From contig CACCPA010000001.1 of assembly GCA_902547755.1 (NCBI GenBank), forward strand, positions 186,001 to 250,000: a stretch of 64,000 bases of DNA. The letters are read 5' to 3'. Source of the stretch: Halieaceae bacterium. Lineage in GTDB: Bacteria; Pseudomonadota; Gammaproteobacteria; Pseudomonadales; Halieaceae. Positions 40,425 to 49,656 of this stretch are shown here, piece by piece. Position 1 is the first letter of the stretch. Each line of letters opens with the position of its first letter. Both the position numbers and the translations under genes were made by a program. The notes under the pieces are model-generated. The model did not search any database. It saw only the letters and a list, made by a program, of their open reading frames with translations, and was not told where the DNA came from.

Positions 40425-41399
40425 ATGACACATCCCTATGACTCCTTAACGCCAGACTGCGTGGTTGATTGCCTCGAAGGTATTGGCCTTGTCAGTGATT
40501 TACGTCTTCTTGCGCTGAACAGCTACGAAAATCGGGTCTATCAAGTTGGGGTTGAAGGTGACGATCCCGTGATTTTGAAATTTTATCGTGCCGGACGATG
40601 GACTGACGCGCAGATACTCGAGGAGCATGCCTTCGCGCAGGAGCTCGTTGATCATGAGATTTCAGTGGTCGCGCCAGAGGCGATTGCTGGGGAAACGCTT
40701 CATCATGCTTTGGGGCAGCGATTTTCGGTCTTCAAGCTTCGTGGTGGCTATCCGCCTGAGCTCGATAATTTGGATCATCTATACCGATTAGGGCAGACCC
40801 TGGGGCGCATTCATCGGGTGGGTGGTGCTACATCGTTTCTTCATCGCCGCGCGCTGTCCCCGACCCGGATGGCAACCGAGTCACGATTATTCGTAGAAAC
40901 TGATTTCGTACCGCTAGAGCTACAATCGGCCTACAACACTTTGGCTCAGGACTGTGATCAGGTGGCGACCGAGATTCTGTCGGCAATGACAGCCGACGAT
41001 CTGCAGCGTGTGCACGGCGACTGTCATGTGGGCAACATCTTATGGCGCGATGACACTCCCCACTTTGTCGATCTCGATGACTGTGTTTCCGGGCCCGTGG
41101 TGCAGGACATTTGGATGTTCTTGAACGGTGATCGCAACCAGCGCGAACATCAGCTCGCTGAGTTCATTGAGGGTTACGAAGAGTTCAATGACTTCGATGT
41201 ACGACAACTCAGTTGGATCGAGGCATTGCGAACACTGCGAATCATGCACCATGCCGCTTGGTTAGCTCGCCGGTGGAGCGATCCTGCCTTCCCTAAGGCA
41301 TTTCCATGGTTCGGTCAGCAACGCTTTTGGGCCGATCACATTCTTGAACTTCGCGAACAACTCGGCGCCATGCAGGAGGCGCCATTGCGTTTATTGTGA
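40425..41399 (+). CDS. srkA: Stress response kinase A (YihE/SrkA)
   Basis: 324-residue aminoglycoside-phosphotransferase-fold Ser/Thr kinase. ALNSYENRVYQVGVEG contains the nucleotide-loop start, PVILKFYRAGRW the ATP-binding Lys, VHGDCHVGNILW the catalytic Asp/Asn and FVDLDDCVSGP the metal-binding DFD-like motif. SrkA counters programmed death after envelope or oxidative stress in E. coli; the same role here is inferred. It is monocistronic. Confidence 0.93.
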   Translation: MTHPYDSLTPDCVVDCLEGIGLVSDLRLLALNSYENRVYQVGVEGDDPVILKFYRAGRWTDAQILEEHAFAQELVDHEISVVAPEAIAGETLHHALGQRFSVFKLRGGYPPELDNLDHLYRLGQTLGRIHRVGGATSFLHRRALSPTRMATESRLFVETDFVPLELQSAYNTLAQDCDQVATEILSAMTADDLQRVHGDCHVGNILWRDDTPHFVDLDDCVSGPVVQDIWMFLNGDRNQREHQLAEFIEGYEEFNDFDVRQLSWIEALRTLRIMHHAAWLARRWSDPAFPKAFPWFGQQRFWADHILELREQLGAMQEAPLRLL

Positions 41400-41528
41400 G
41401 TTATCGCCCGAGGTTCTTTTGACGCGAAAAAGGGTGTTGTAGCCTCAAATTTTCTCGCCGTTTTTGCGGCAAACCCTATGAATACTTGCTACGGTTAGCT
41501 AACAGTTTTTTACCGATGCAGGCAGGCT

Positions 41529-44500
41529 ATGTACCTACGCACGACGAATCACTCAGTTCTTTCATTGCTCATACTAGGGTTAAGCGCGCCAGCGCTGGCG
41601 GTAGTGATACCCGCCGAGTCAACACCGCGGAGCAACATCGATACCAGTATCACGGGACCCGTGAACCAGGAGCTACAACTTCCAACACGTTCGGCCCCAG
41701 CGACAGCCGTAACCCGGCAGAGCAGCAGCCTGCCCCTTGATCGTTATGATGATCAACTCGGTGTCACAACCTTTCGCTGGAATCGGGAATCACTCAAGGC
41801 CCCGAGCTTCAGAGGGGTAGATAGCGAGGCGCGCTCCCGCCATGCAGCAACGCATTATTTGGAACAAATGACGGGCCTTGGGGCTACGGCCAAGAAACAG
41901 GATGAGCGCGCGGTGCTCACATCGTTACATGATATGGGACGTGGTCCTATCATCGCCAAGTTTGCTCAGGAGTTTTCTGGCGTTGAGGTCTTCAACCGAG
42001 AGCTCAACGTGCTTATGGATCGCGATCTCAATATGGTTGCCGCGTCCGGATATTTTGCCAACATCAACCAGAGCCAGAAGACTACGCCCAAACTTCGATT
42101 GTTTGGCTCTCAGGAGTCAGCATTCTCCGCAGCTCTCAGCGACCTCTCGGATGAGGAGGTGAGCGCGTCTCTGCTGGGCACAGAAAAGCGCGGTAAGTTT
42201 GACGTGGCAACACTGGCCACTGATCGCGGCCTAGAACTTCGGGGCCTGTCGCGTGCAAAGCGTGTTTATTTCCCCGGTGTGAGCGAGCTGCACCCGGCTC
42301 ACTATGTCGAAATCGGCGTTGTTCATCCGAGCTCAGGTCAGGAGCTGCTCTACAGCTATGTCATCGGTCGAGACGGAGACATCTTATTTAGGCGAAATCT
42401 GGTCGAAAATGAGGCGTACGACTACACCGTTTTCGGGCGTGATGCCGATAAGACCCTACTACAGGGCCCGCACGGTGACGTTATTCCTAAAGTAGGCGAG
42501 GGGCCTGATCCGTCGGATATTGTGGATATGACAGTCATTTCCATTGACTCGCACGGGTCGCTCAGTACGCAGGACCCCTGGATACCCGGTATAACGTCTG
42601 CGTTGGAGGGCAATAACGTCATTGCCTATGGCGATATCACGGGAGGCGATGGAAAAGATGATACGGATATTTCGCCTTTAGTTACTGCGCCCGGCGTATG
42701 GGATTACACCTATGACCCCCTCAACGGTGCCACAAAAGACAATTACAAAGCCGCCGTCGTAAATCTGTTTTATATGAACAACTTCCTTCACGACTGGTGG
42801 TATGACCACGGTTTTGATGAGCAGTCCTACAACGCACAATTCTCCAATTACGATCGCGGTGGTGTTGGTGGTGATCCTTTGGTAGTTCAAGGGCAGGACT
42901 CGTCGGGGTTCAATAATGCCAACATGTACACGCCAGCGGATGGCGCAAGTCCGCGCATGCAGCAATATTTATTCTTTTCGAAAGAGGCAGACTATGGCGA
43001 TGACTGGGGCCTGACAATTACCTCGCACCCAGAGATCGGATTGATGCCATTTACTCGACCGGCAATGTTCGGTCCCCAGGTCTACCCAACTCTGAGTGGG
43101 AATATTGTTCGCGGCAGTGACACGGTTACCTCCGATGGCGGCACCGACGATGATGCGTGTCAGACCCTCGTAAACGTGGAGGATGTCGCGGGAAACATTC
43201 TCCTGGTCCCCACATCAACAGTCCCCGATTGTGACTACGTGACACAGTCCGCTAATGCCTTAGCGGCAGGTGCTATCGGCATGGTTGTCGTCGTTGCGGA
43301 TAACGAGTACGTGCTGTTTGGAGATGTCGAGCCCGATGTTGTACCAACGGTTGGTGTATCCGCTGGTGATATTGCGTCCGTGGAGGCACTTTTGGACGCG
43401 GCAGAGGTTGTTTCTGCAGACCTCTTCTCAAACGGTGCGTTGAAGGATTCTACGTTTGACAACGGCATCATTGCGCACGAGTGGGGTCACTATATCCAGA
43501 ACCGTCTCGTGGGAAATGCGGCTGGTCTGGTGAACTTCCAGGGACGTGCTATGGGTGAGGGCTGGAGTGATTTTCATGCACTCATGTTCATGCTCAGAGA
43601 ATCTCACTCGCTCATCGAGGGCAACACTAATTTTGAGAGCGGGTACACCGTGAGTACGCACGTGGCGAATTTCACAAACTCGGTTCGGCGTGCACCCTAT
43701 ACAGTTGATATGGCAACGAACCCACTGACGTTTACCCATATTCAGGACGGTGCTCAGCCTAACGGCTTGAGCCCCACCTCAAACGGGTCACCTCACGCGG
43801 CAGGCGAGATGTGGGCCTCGGTGCTGTGGGATGTGTATGTCAGGCTTCTAAATACGTATGACTTCGACGAGGCCGAGAGCCGCATGGCAGATTACCTTGT
43901 CGCGGGTTACAAGATGACGCCGATAGCGCCAACTTACACAGAAGCGAGAGATGCCATTCTAGCGGCGATGTACGCTAACGAACGTGACGATTATGTCATG
44001 GCATTAGAGGCCTTTGCTCGACGCGGTATGGGCTTGGGAGCGGTGTCACCAGCCCGTAGCGCGTATCCATTGTCAGGAGTGACGGAATCCTACTTGAGTC
44101 AGCTGGCGACCTATGAAACGACAAACTTTGAGTTAGAAAAAGACTTTGATGGTTTAGATGTCGGATTCTGTTCACGCGATGGCGTGCTCGATGTCGGCGA
44201 GACGGGCACCATTTCATTTGATGTGAGTAATGCTGGTTCGGAGTTCCTGAGCACTGTTCGCGCGCGGGCCGTGGTCACAAGCAACCATGATGTCAGCATT
44301 GAGAACGATGGTCTGGTGGAGTTCAGTAATCTAGACCTGTTTGAGACCGTTTCTAGCCCCGAGCTGAAGGTTGTTTTGAATTCGGCGGGCACGGCGGACA
44401 CCTTGACCATGGAACTACAGTTCCTCGAGGTCGAAACTGGTGATGACACGGTTGAACCGGCACCGATTCAATTGAGCACAGTGGTCAACTATGACTTTGC

Positions 44501-46097
44501 CCCGCAGCCTTTGGTGGGTGATCAGGCGGAAGAGGATATGGAGGACCGGAGTTTCTTCGCGACCTTTGAAGAGCAAGTGCTTTACGAGGAAGCATCTTCG
44601 GCTGAGGGTACGCAGCGGGTCGATACGGTAAACGTGGGTTTCTTCCAGCAGTTTACGCCCGAGCCTCTGGGTAGCCGCATCATGCTCTTGCTCAATAACC
44701 CTTACCCGACGGATGTCGCTGCTGAAACCATTGAAATTACGGTGGGAGAGGGCGACGATTTTTCAATTAGCTTCTGGCACTACTACTGGATAGAAGCGGA
44801 TTGGGATGGCGGCGTTGTTGAGGTCAGTATCGACGGCGGTGATTGGGAAGATGCAGCGGACGCAGGCGGTCAGTTTGCGATTGGTTATCCAAGTACCTTA
44901 TTGGCGTTCGATCAGTCTGCGCTGTCAGGCCGGCCAGCCTTTACGGGGCGGAGCGACCCTGATGGTTTCGAGGGTATGCGGGAAACTATTAGCTTTGGTT
45001 CCGCGCTGAACGGTTCAACGGTGCGCTTCAGATTCCGCATCGCGTCTGATTACTCTGTCGCTGAGTATGGTTGGTGGATAGACAACGTGACCGTCACCAA
45101 TATTGCGTCACCTATGCTCTTCGAAACTATCGCAGGAGATTCAGTTGTCTGTGATAACAGTCTGCCTAGAGTGGCTCTGGATAGGACCGGCGATAGCACT
45201 CAAGAGGGTGGGTCGGTTCAGGTCTCTGCAACGGCAACAGACAGAAACGCCACGGATGTACTGTCCTACACCTGGACCCAAGTCTCTGGTCCTGAGGCGG
45301 AACTTACAGGCGCAGACACGCTTGATGTGACGATTACTTCGCCCAGAGTTAAGGATACGGAAATACTGATCTTTGACTTTACGGTAGATGATGGGTCAGG
45401 TGGTGTGGTGACCGAGCGGTTCTCGCTCGAGGTAACCAATATCCCACCAGAGCTAGTCCTCTCCGGTAGCGAGGGCGCACTTGATGAGGGCTCGGCAGCA
45501 GCTATTACCGTTGAAGTAACAAACGGTGCAGAGGACGATGAATATACCTATGAGTGGCTACAAGTCAGTGGTACCTCAGCAACCCTGACAGGACAGAGTA
45601 CTCCCAATCTCGCGGTGACACTGCCGCGCATTACGCAGGAAACGGAGACGTTGGTCTTTAACGTTTCGGTTAGTGATGGTGTGGATGCAACCGCGGAGGA
45701 ATACACCTTAACTGCGGTCAATATTGCACCGACGACCTCGGTTTCATTGGATCAGTCTTCTGTTCAAGAGGGGGAGCCTGTCGCCGCCACGGTTACAGTT
45801 ACCAATGCGGCCGTGGGTGAAAGCTACACCTACTCGTGGACACAGATCTCGGGCACGCCCGCCAGTATTTCGGGGCGAACGCTCACATCGGCAACCATTA
45901 CAACGCCGAAGGTGAGTGCCACCGAGACTTTGCGTTTTGACGTTATTGTGAGTGACGGTGTAGTCAATGTATCGACACCATTCTCGATTACGGTCCAGGA
46001 CAAGCCCAGCTCAGGCGGTTCTCTCGGCTGGTTAATGCTGGGACTGGTGAGCTTGCTAGGACTTCGCCGACGTCGCTTTTGGACGAGGGCGGCATGA
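41529..46097 (+). CDS. M36 (fungalysin-like) metalloprotease with GlyGly-CTERM
   Basis: 1522-residue exported protease. Signal peptide to about residue 24 (LSAPALA). An FTP-like propeptide follows (about 60-290), then the M36 catalytic domain with the zinc motif HEWGHYIQNR and downstream GEGWSDFHAL. A PA-type insert lies between about 545 and 640. C-terminal to that are a MAM/jelly-roll-like segment and three Ig/PKD-like repeats (about 1210-1490, each with SYTWTQVSG or similar). The end is SSGGSLGWLMLGLVSLLG followed by LRRRR, the tripartite GlyGly-CTERM sorting signal. The rhombosortase gene follows. Confidence 0.92.
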   Translation: MYLRTTNHSVLSLLILGLSAPALAVVIPAESTPRSNIDTSITGPVNQELQLPTRSAPATAVTRQSSSLPLDRYDDQLGVTTFRWNRESLKAPSFRGVDSEARSRHAATHYLEQMTGLGATAKKQDERAVLTSLHDMGRGPIIAKFAQEFSGVEVFNRELNVLMDRDLNMVAASGYFANINQSQKTTPKLRLFGSQESAFSAALSDLSDEEVSASLLGTEKRGKFDVATLATDRGLELRGLSRAKRVYFPGVSELHPAHYVEIGVVHPSSGQELLYSYVIGRDGDILFRRNLVENEAYDYTVFGRDADKTLLQGPHGDVIPKVGEGPDPSDIVDMTVISIDSHGSLSTQDPWIPGITSALEGNNVIAYGDITGGDGKDDTDISPLVTAPGVWDYTYDPLNGATKDNYKAAVVNLFYMNNFLHDWWYDHGFDEQSYNAQFSNYDRGGVGGDPLVVQGQDSSGFNNANMYTPADGASPRMQQYLFFSKEADYGDDWGLTITSHPEIGLMPFTRPAMFGPQVYPTLSGNIVRGSDTVTSDGGTDDDACQTLVNVEDVAGNILLVPTSTVPDCDYVTQSANALAAGAIGMVVVVADNEYVLFGDVEPDVVPTVGVSAGDIASVEALLDAAEVVSADLFSNGALKDSTFDNGIIAHEWGHYIQNRLVGNAAGLVNFQGRAMGEGWSDFHALMFMLRESHSLIEGNTNFESGYTVSTHVANFTNSVRRAPYTVDMATNPLTFTHIQDGAQPNGLSPTSNGSPHAAGEMWASVLWDVYVRLLNTYDFDEAESRMADYLVAGYKMTPIAPTYTEARDAILAAMYANERDDYVMALEAFARRGMGLGAVSPARSAYPLSGVTESYLSQLATYETTNFELEKDFDGLDVGFCSRDGVLDVGETGTISFDVSNAGSEFLSTVRARAVVTSNHDVSIENDGLVEFSNLDLFETVSSPELKVVLNSAGTADTLTMELQFLEVETGDDTVEPAPIQLSTVVNYDFAPQPLVGDQAEEDMEDRSFFATFEEQVLYEEASSAEGTQRVDTVNVGFFQQFTPEPLGSRIMLLLNNPYPTDVAAETIEITVGEGDDFSISFWHYYWIEADWDGGVVEVSIDGGDWEDAADAGGQFAIGYPSTLLAFDQSALSGRPAFTGRSDPDGFEGMRETISFGSALNGSTVRFRFRIASDYSVAEYGWWIDNVTVTNIASPMLFETIAGDSVVCDNSLPRVALDRTGDSTQEGGSVQVSATATDRNATDVLSYTWTQVSGPEAELTGADTLDVTITSPRVKDTEILIFDFTVDDGSGGVVTERFSLEVTNIPPELVLSGSEGALDEGSAAAITVEVTNGAEDDEYTYEWLQVSGTSATLTGQSTPNLAVTLPRITQETETLVFNVSVSDGVDATAEEYTLTAVNIAPTTSVSLDQSSVQEGEPVAATVTVTNAAVGESYTYSWTQISGTPASISGRTLTSATITTPKVSATETLRFDVIVSDGVVNVSTPFSITVQDKPSSGGSLGWLMLGLVSLLGLRRRRFWTRAA

Positions 46098-46107
46098 GCG
46101 CGACCCG

Positions 46108-46130
46108 CTAGCCCCTCAGAGGGGGGCTAG
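46108..46130 (+). other. Hairpin between protease and rhombosortase genes
   Basis: CTAGCCCC and GGGGCTAG form a perfect 8-bp stem over a 7-nt loop, 11 bp after the protease stop. The following bases contain TTTGCTTTT and no clean T-run. It may act as a partial terminator that lowers rhombosortase expression relative to the protease. Inference. Confidence 0.5.
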
Positions 46131-46171
46131 TGGGCTATTTGCTTTTGTACTGTGGAGTAAGGTCCTTCGTT

Positions 46172-46747
46172 ATGCAGTTTAAAAGCCTTGATGCGCTGGT
46201 TGGCTTGGTTACGATCCTTGCGATACTGGTGGCGTTACTTCCGGTTGAATGGCAATACCCTCTGGTTTATCAGCGTGACAATTTTCATTGGTATCAGCTA
46301 TTTACCACCAATTTGATTCATGAAAACACGCGTCATCTTCTGTTGAATCTTGTTGGATTAATATTCATTGGACTTCTGGCCCGACGGAGTATGGGGGGTC
46401 TTCAGTTTGCCGTGATTCTAATTTTTGGGCTCTTAGGAGCCGTGCTTGCTGAGCATGCATTGGGGCAACCGCCGCATATGTCAATCACCATCGCAGAGAC
46501 TCGGGGATTATCAGGGGCGCTTCATGGACTATTTGCTGCCAGCATGCTGTATCTTGCGGTCGCACGAGACCGTCTTGCCCTGATTGTACTCTGTGGTCTG
46601 CTGTTGAAGGTCTCTGTGGAGGCATTTCAGGGGGAGACTCTAGTAAGTAGCGGTTCGGTGGAGCTTGTTGCGGTGATGGGACATCTTGGTGGGACGGCCT
46701 TCGGGTTGGCGGGGGCAGCCCTGCTGGTCCGCAGTCGAGGGGCCTAG
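46172..46747 (+). CDS. rrtA: Rhombosortase
   Basis: About 191-residue rhomboid-family intramembrane serine protease with six membrane helices. NLIHENTRHLLLNLVGL is the conserved HxxxxHLxxN motif. TRGLSGALHGLFAASM contains the catalytic Ser, and AVMGHLGGTAFGLAGA the catalytic His. Rhombosortases process GlyGly-CTERM proteins, and the neighbouring protease has that signal. ATG at 46172 is preferred; GTG at 46130 is a longer alternative. Confidence 0.88.
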   Translation: MQFKSLDALVGLVTILAILVALLPVEWQYPLVYQRDNFHWYQLFTTNLIHENTRHLLLNLVGLIFIGLLARRSMGGLQFAVILIFGLLGAVLAEHALGQPPHMSITIAETRGLSGALHGLFAASMLYLAVARDRLALIVLCGLLLKVSVEAFQGETLVSSGSVELVAVMGHLGGTAFGLAGAALLVRSRGA

Positions 46748-46874
46748 AGCAACTAAACTTTAGGGAATCGGTTAAATCTATTTGAGCTAGTTCACACTCT
46801 GATCTGAATTGAATTGAACTCCACTTTGCAGCATCTAATCTTTTACGAGGGTTGAGGCATCTGAGGCAGTTCCA

Positions 46875-46964
46875 ATGGATTTTGGCACCGTGATGTCTTT
46901 CGTAGGCATGTCGATTGCCGCTTTTCTGGCGTGGGTGTGCGTATGGGCCAGCGAATACAAGTAG
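46875..46964 (+). CDS. Possible 29-residue single-helix membrane protein
   Basis: ATG GAT TTT to TAG, encoding 29 residues with one hydrophobic helix (SFVGMSIAAFLAWVCVW) and a charged end (SEYK). The binding site is weak (GAGGCA). Its size recalls small oxidase subunits such as CydX, but no such operon is nearby. Low confidence. Confidence 0.3.
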   Translation: MDFGTVMSFVGMSIAAFLAWVCVWASEYK

Positions 46965-46997
46965 CAGGCCGCCTCGTTTCTTTCTACTATAGTCGCT

Positions 46998-47234
46998 ATG
47001 TCTCCTGATCTTTTCATTGTCGCGCTGTTTACGCTATTAGCCCTTTGGCTGGCGATTGGCATCTTTTCATCTCGGCTGGCATCAGAGTCCAATTGCCAGG
47101 AGTGCGGTGAGCCTGTCTCCTACGCCATGTCTAAGCGAGGGATTAACGATATTGCGCTATGCGGCAGTTGCGGCGTCGCTGTGGGGTCTATCTCGATCGT
47201 GGCGGAGCAAAACGACCACGACGGCTCTGCTTAG
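46998..47234 (+). CDS. Membrane-anchored zinc-ribbon protein
   Basis: 78 residues. An N-terminal helix (FIVALFTLLALWLAIGIF) is followed by a putative zinc ribbon with CQECGEP and CGSCGVA. Unknown function; two CxxC pairs separated by about 25 residues suggest metal binding in the cytoplasm. It stands alone between the rhombosortase gene and an unknown gene. Confidence 0.55.
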   Translation: MSPDLFIVALFTLLALWLAIGIFSSRLASESNCQECGEPVSYAMSKRGINDIALCGSCGVAVGSISIVAEQNDHDGSA

Positions 47235-47297
47235 CGAAACTTGGACGCGGCAATCTAGCCAATCGGCACATCCAGCTATTTTTTTTGTCACATTTAT

Positions 47298-47933
47298 ATG
47301 TCATCGTGTTCCGTATTCGTCTCTTTTTTGGAGCGCATAGGTTTGACGCAGTGGCTGACAGCTGAAGTTCTGGGTAAATCCGCTTACGACGACTTTGTTA
47401 AGACAAACCGTCGTCAGATGCGTGGATTTGAGTTAGTCCTGAAGGAAAGTGCGGCTGAGTTAATCACCGAAGAGTCGGTTTGTGATTTCCTATCTACGAA
47501 TGAAGATCGGTGCCGAATCGTCAAGTTATCGTTAAGAAAGCTGGGTCATGATGATCTAGTCGATGCGCTTGAGCTCAAAGGCCGTCCGCCGAGAGGCGCG
47601 ATGAAAAAGTCGGTCGCCCGTCGGCTAATGGAGCACCACCCCGCTGCGTATATTCGCTTAGCGTCCCATATATTGGCATTTCCCTGCCTCTCTGGGTCAA
47701 GGGTACAGGCGCCTGGTTCCGAGATACGAGTCAGCGATGAAGAGATGGCCCGGATGGTGGAGTACTACAGGCGCAGTTCTAATACGACCATCTACACCGC
47801 CTGTAAGATGTCAGTTGCGGCTCTGCGCCGTATTCATGTGATGATCGACGTCATGGATTTGCAGGCGATTTATCGGCAGCGGCAGCCCGCATTTTGTGAC
47901 TTGGCAACGGGTCGACTCCAGTATTTTGGTTGA
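47298..47933 (+). CDS. Unknown cytoplasmic protein
   Basis: 211 residues with no signal peptide and no helices long enough to span a membrane. It is rich in Arg and Leu, helical throughout, and contains RRLMEHHPAAYIRL and CKMSVAALRRIHVM. I recognise no family. ATG at 47298 lacks a clear binding site. The stop is about 110 bp before the truncated lrp remnant. Confidence 0.55.
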   Translation: MSSCSVFVSFLERIGLTQWLTAEVLGKSAYDDFVKTNRRQMRGFELVLKESAAELITEESVCDFLSTNEDRCRIVKLSLRKLGHDDLVDALELKGRPPRGAMKKSVARRLMEHHPAAYIRLASHILAFPCLSGSRVQAPGSEIRVSDEEMARMVEYYRRSSNTTIYTACKMSVAALRRIHVMIDVMDLQAIYRQRQPAFCDLATGRLQYFG

Positions 47934-48045
47934 TAGGAATGCGTATCGCGGGTCCATCAGCCCTCTGCTGAGGTCGTAACCTGTACTTTGGCGAGACCAT
48001 CCTCGGGCATTGAATGATGCCACTCGGTTAGGCGTTATTGAGGCC

Positions 48046-48423
48046 CTAGAGTGGCAGGGCGGTTGTGTACTTAAGCTCTTCCATGGAGAGAAGAGCCGTT
48101 ACGTTAAAGACTTTGACCTCGGAGATTAAGCTTTGATAGAAGCGGTCATACGCTCGTGGATTTGCTACTTGTACCTTGAGTAGATAGTCGATTTCGCCAG
48201 CTAACTGTTGCGCTTCGACGACCTCGGTCCGCTCTTTTAATGCGGAGCGAAACCGTGTCTGCCAATCACCGTCGTGTTCACTTGTCTTAACCAACACAAA
48301 AAAACAGGCCTCGAGCCCTATTTTGTCAGGATCCACGATCGCGACTTCGCGTCGAATAATGCCTTCTTCTTTCAGTCGTTTTGCGCAGCGACGTTTGCAT
48401 CTGAGTGCGCCTGACAGTTGCTG
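48046..48423 (-). pseudogene. Lrp/AsnC regulator, truncated at N-terminus
   Basis: The C-terminal RAM domain (QQLAGEIDYLLKVQVANP, then MEELKYTTALPL) and the end of the HTH (LSGALRCKRRCAKRLKEEG) are present, but the first part of the HTH is missing. The frame stops near 48424. Compare the intact homologue at 30820-31278. The break coincides with the start of the cysH remnant on the other strand. Confidence 0.8.
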
Positions 48424-48799
48424 TCAGCTGAGAAAAGTATCGGTCCTCTATCGACATTTACGTATGAACGATGCCTGGATATCCGGTCAGCGCCGCGCTC
48501 AGGTGTCGACACGGTCATCGGTATCGGTTGTTGAAGTTGACGGAGCTCGAGGGAAGCTTAAGTTCAATCCGTTGGCTAACTGGAGTCAAAGCGATGTGGC
48601 TGCTTACAAGGCAAGGTATGAGCTACCCGACCACCCGCTGACAACTAAGGGGTACGTCTCCATTGGCTGTTCGCCTTGTACAAGTGCTGTTATGACGGGG
48701 GAGGATGCCCGCGCGGGTCGCTGGCGGGGTCAGTCAAAACTTGAGTGTGGATTACACAATCGCACCAATATCATCGCGAGTTCGGAGCACGTGGCATGA
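48416..48799 (+). pseudogene. cysH: Phosphoadenylylsulfate reductase (CysH), C-terminal remnant
   Basis: From SCCQLRKVSVLYRHLRMND onward the frame matches the C-terminal half of the APS/PAPS reductases: AWISGQRRAQV, KFNPLANWSQSDVAAYKAR, GYVSIGCSPCTSAV and the catalytic KLECGLH. The four cluster-type cysteines remain, but the nucleotide-binding N-terminal half is gone. Any frame extending left reads into the antisense of lrp. The stop overlaps the DUF934 start by 4 bp, as in the intact cysH-DUF934 arrangement. Confidence 0.8.
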
Positions 48800-49164
48800 C
48801 TGTTGTTATTAATAACCAAGGTCGATTCGACATAGGTGAAGTGTTGGAATTTGTTGATATCGACGAATCCTTTGCATCGAACGATCTAGATGAGCTTATG
48901 CAAACGTCAGCTATTCGCATTGTTTTCGGCAGTTGCGCCGATGGTCGTTTTCTTACTTTGGGTCGACAACTTCGGTTGCGGGGTTTCAGCGGCTATATTC
49001 GGGCTGCGGGTCCTCTTGTACCGGATCAGTTTCCTATGGCTTTGAAGCTTGGCATCGATTCCGTCGAAATTTCTATTGAGCACGCAGCACGATGTACCGA
49101 GGACCAATGGACTGCCCAGGCAACACGTGCGCAGGGTAATTGCCAGCGTCGCCTTGCGGTTTAA
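48796..49164 (+). CDS. DUF934 sulfite-reduction-associated protein
   Basis: About 122 residues with the DUF934 pattern RIVFGSCADGRFLTLGRQLR and GYIRAAGPLVPDQFPM. DUF934 proteins are normally encoded beside cysI and cysH in assimilatory sulfate reduction. The ATG at 48796 overlaps the truncated cysH stop. With cysH broken and no cysI in view, this may be an orphan, unless complete copies lie elsewhere. Confidence 0.75.
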   Translation: MTVVINNQGRFDIGEVLEFVDIDESFASNDLDELMQTSAIRIVFGSCADGRFLTLGRQLRLRGFSGYIRAAGPLVPDQFPMALKLGIDSVEISIEHAARCTEDQWTAQATRAQGNCQRRLAV

Positions 49165-49179
49165 AACAGTTAATCCGTA

Positions 49180-49207
49180 ATGACAAACTAAGCGAAGTCT
49201 GTATACT
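49180..49207 (+). promoter_or_regulatory. Promoter of tRNA-Cys
   Basis: ATGACA (49180-49185), a 16-bp spacer and TATACT (49202-49207), 31 bp before the tRNA gene. Confidence 0.65.
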
Positions 49208-49238
49208 TCGCACTTCTTTGGAGTTCACGCTCCGATAT

Positions 49239-49312
49239 GGCTCGGTGGCAGAGTGGTGATGCAGCGGATTGCAAATCCGTCTACGCCGGTTCGATTCCGA
49301 CCCGAGCCTCCA
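49239..49312 (+). tRNA. tRNA-Cys (GCA), island integration site
   Basis: 74 nt including CCA. Acceptor GGCTCGG pairs with CCGAGCC, the anticodon loop is TTGCAAA (GCA) and the T-loop is GGTTCGATTCC. The gene is intact. Its last 13 bases before the final A (49299-49311) recur at 62006-62018, marking an insertion at its 3' end. Confidence 0.97.
49299..49311 (+). repeat. attL core (tRNA-Cys 3' end)
   Basis: GACCCGAGCCTCC within the tRNA-Cys acceptor and T-stem. It matches 62006-62018 exactly. Confidence 0.85.
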
Positions 49313-49335
49313 GTTAATTTACATATAAATCGATA

Positions 49336-49388
49336 AAATCAATGGGTTATGCCCATTTGTTTATTACAACTCCCTAATTGACTCCCCA
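49336..49388 (+). repeat. Left-end arm sites of island
   Basis: AAATCAATGGGTTATGC (49336-49352), 16 bp, then ACTCCC-6 bp-ACTCCCCA (49369-49388). The right end carries the same layout in inverted orientation, also with a 16-bp spacing. They are presumably binding sites of the integrase that inserted the island. Confidence 0.8.
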
Positions 49389-49527
49389 GTATTCGTATTC
49401 AAGATCCTCGACTAGAAGAGCTAAAGTCCAAGGGTCTACCGAATAGGCAGTGGTGCCTCAGAAAGCCTGTTTTATTTAGAGGTGGTCACGTGTATGCGTT
49501 GCACCACGCATAAAGACCCCCGGGGGG

Positions 49528-49656
49528 GCTATCGCATTGATCCGACAGCAGTAGTTACCTGCCAGACACATCAGAAACTAATTTGAAAAAAAGAAGGCCC
49601 TTTGGAGACAGGGCTGTGATGGCTGTTGTCTGACCACTACTGGTTCTGGGTAGATA
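49528..49656 (+). repeat. Island repeat copy 1 (long form)
   Basis: Core GCTATCG-CATTGATC-CGACAGC (hairpin with one mismatch), then GTAGTTACCTGCCAGA and a 3' extension CAGGGCTGTGATGGCTGTTG ending TGGGTAGATA. Confidence 0.8.

Noticed and set aside
40100-40426. 108-codon minus-strand frame before srkA
   Set aside because: Overlaps the glyoxalase-like gene start, which has a strong GGAGG and TTG start in another frame.
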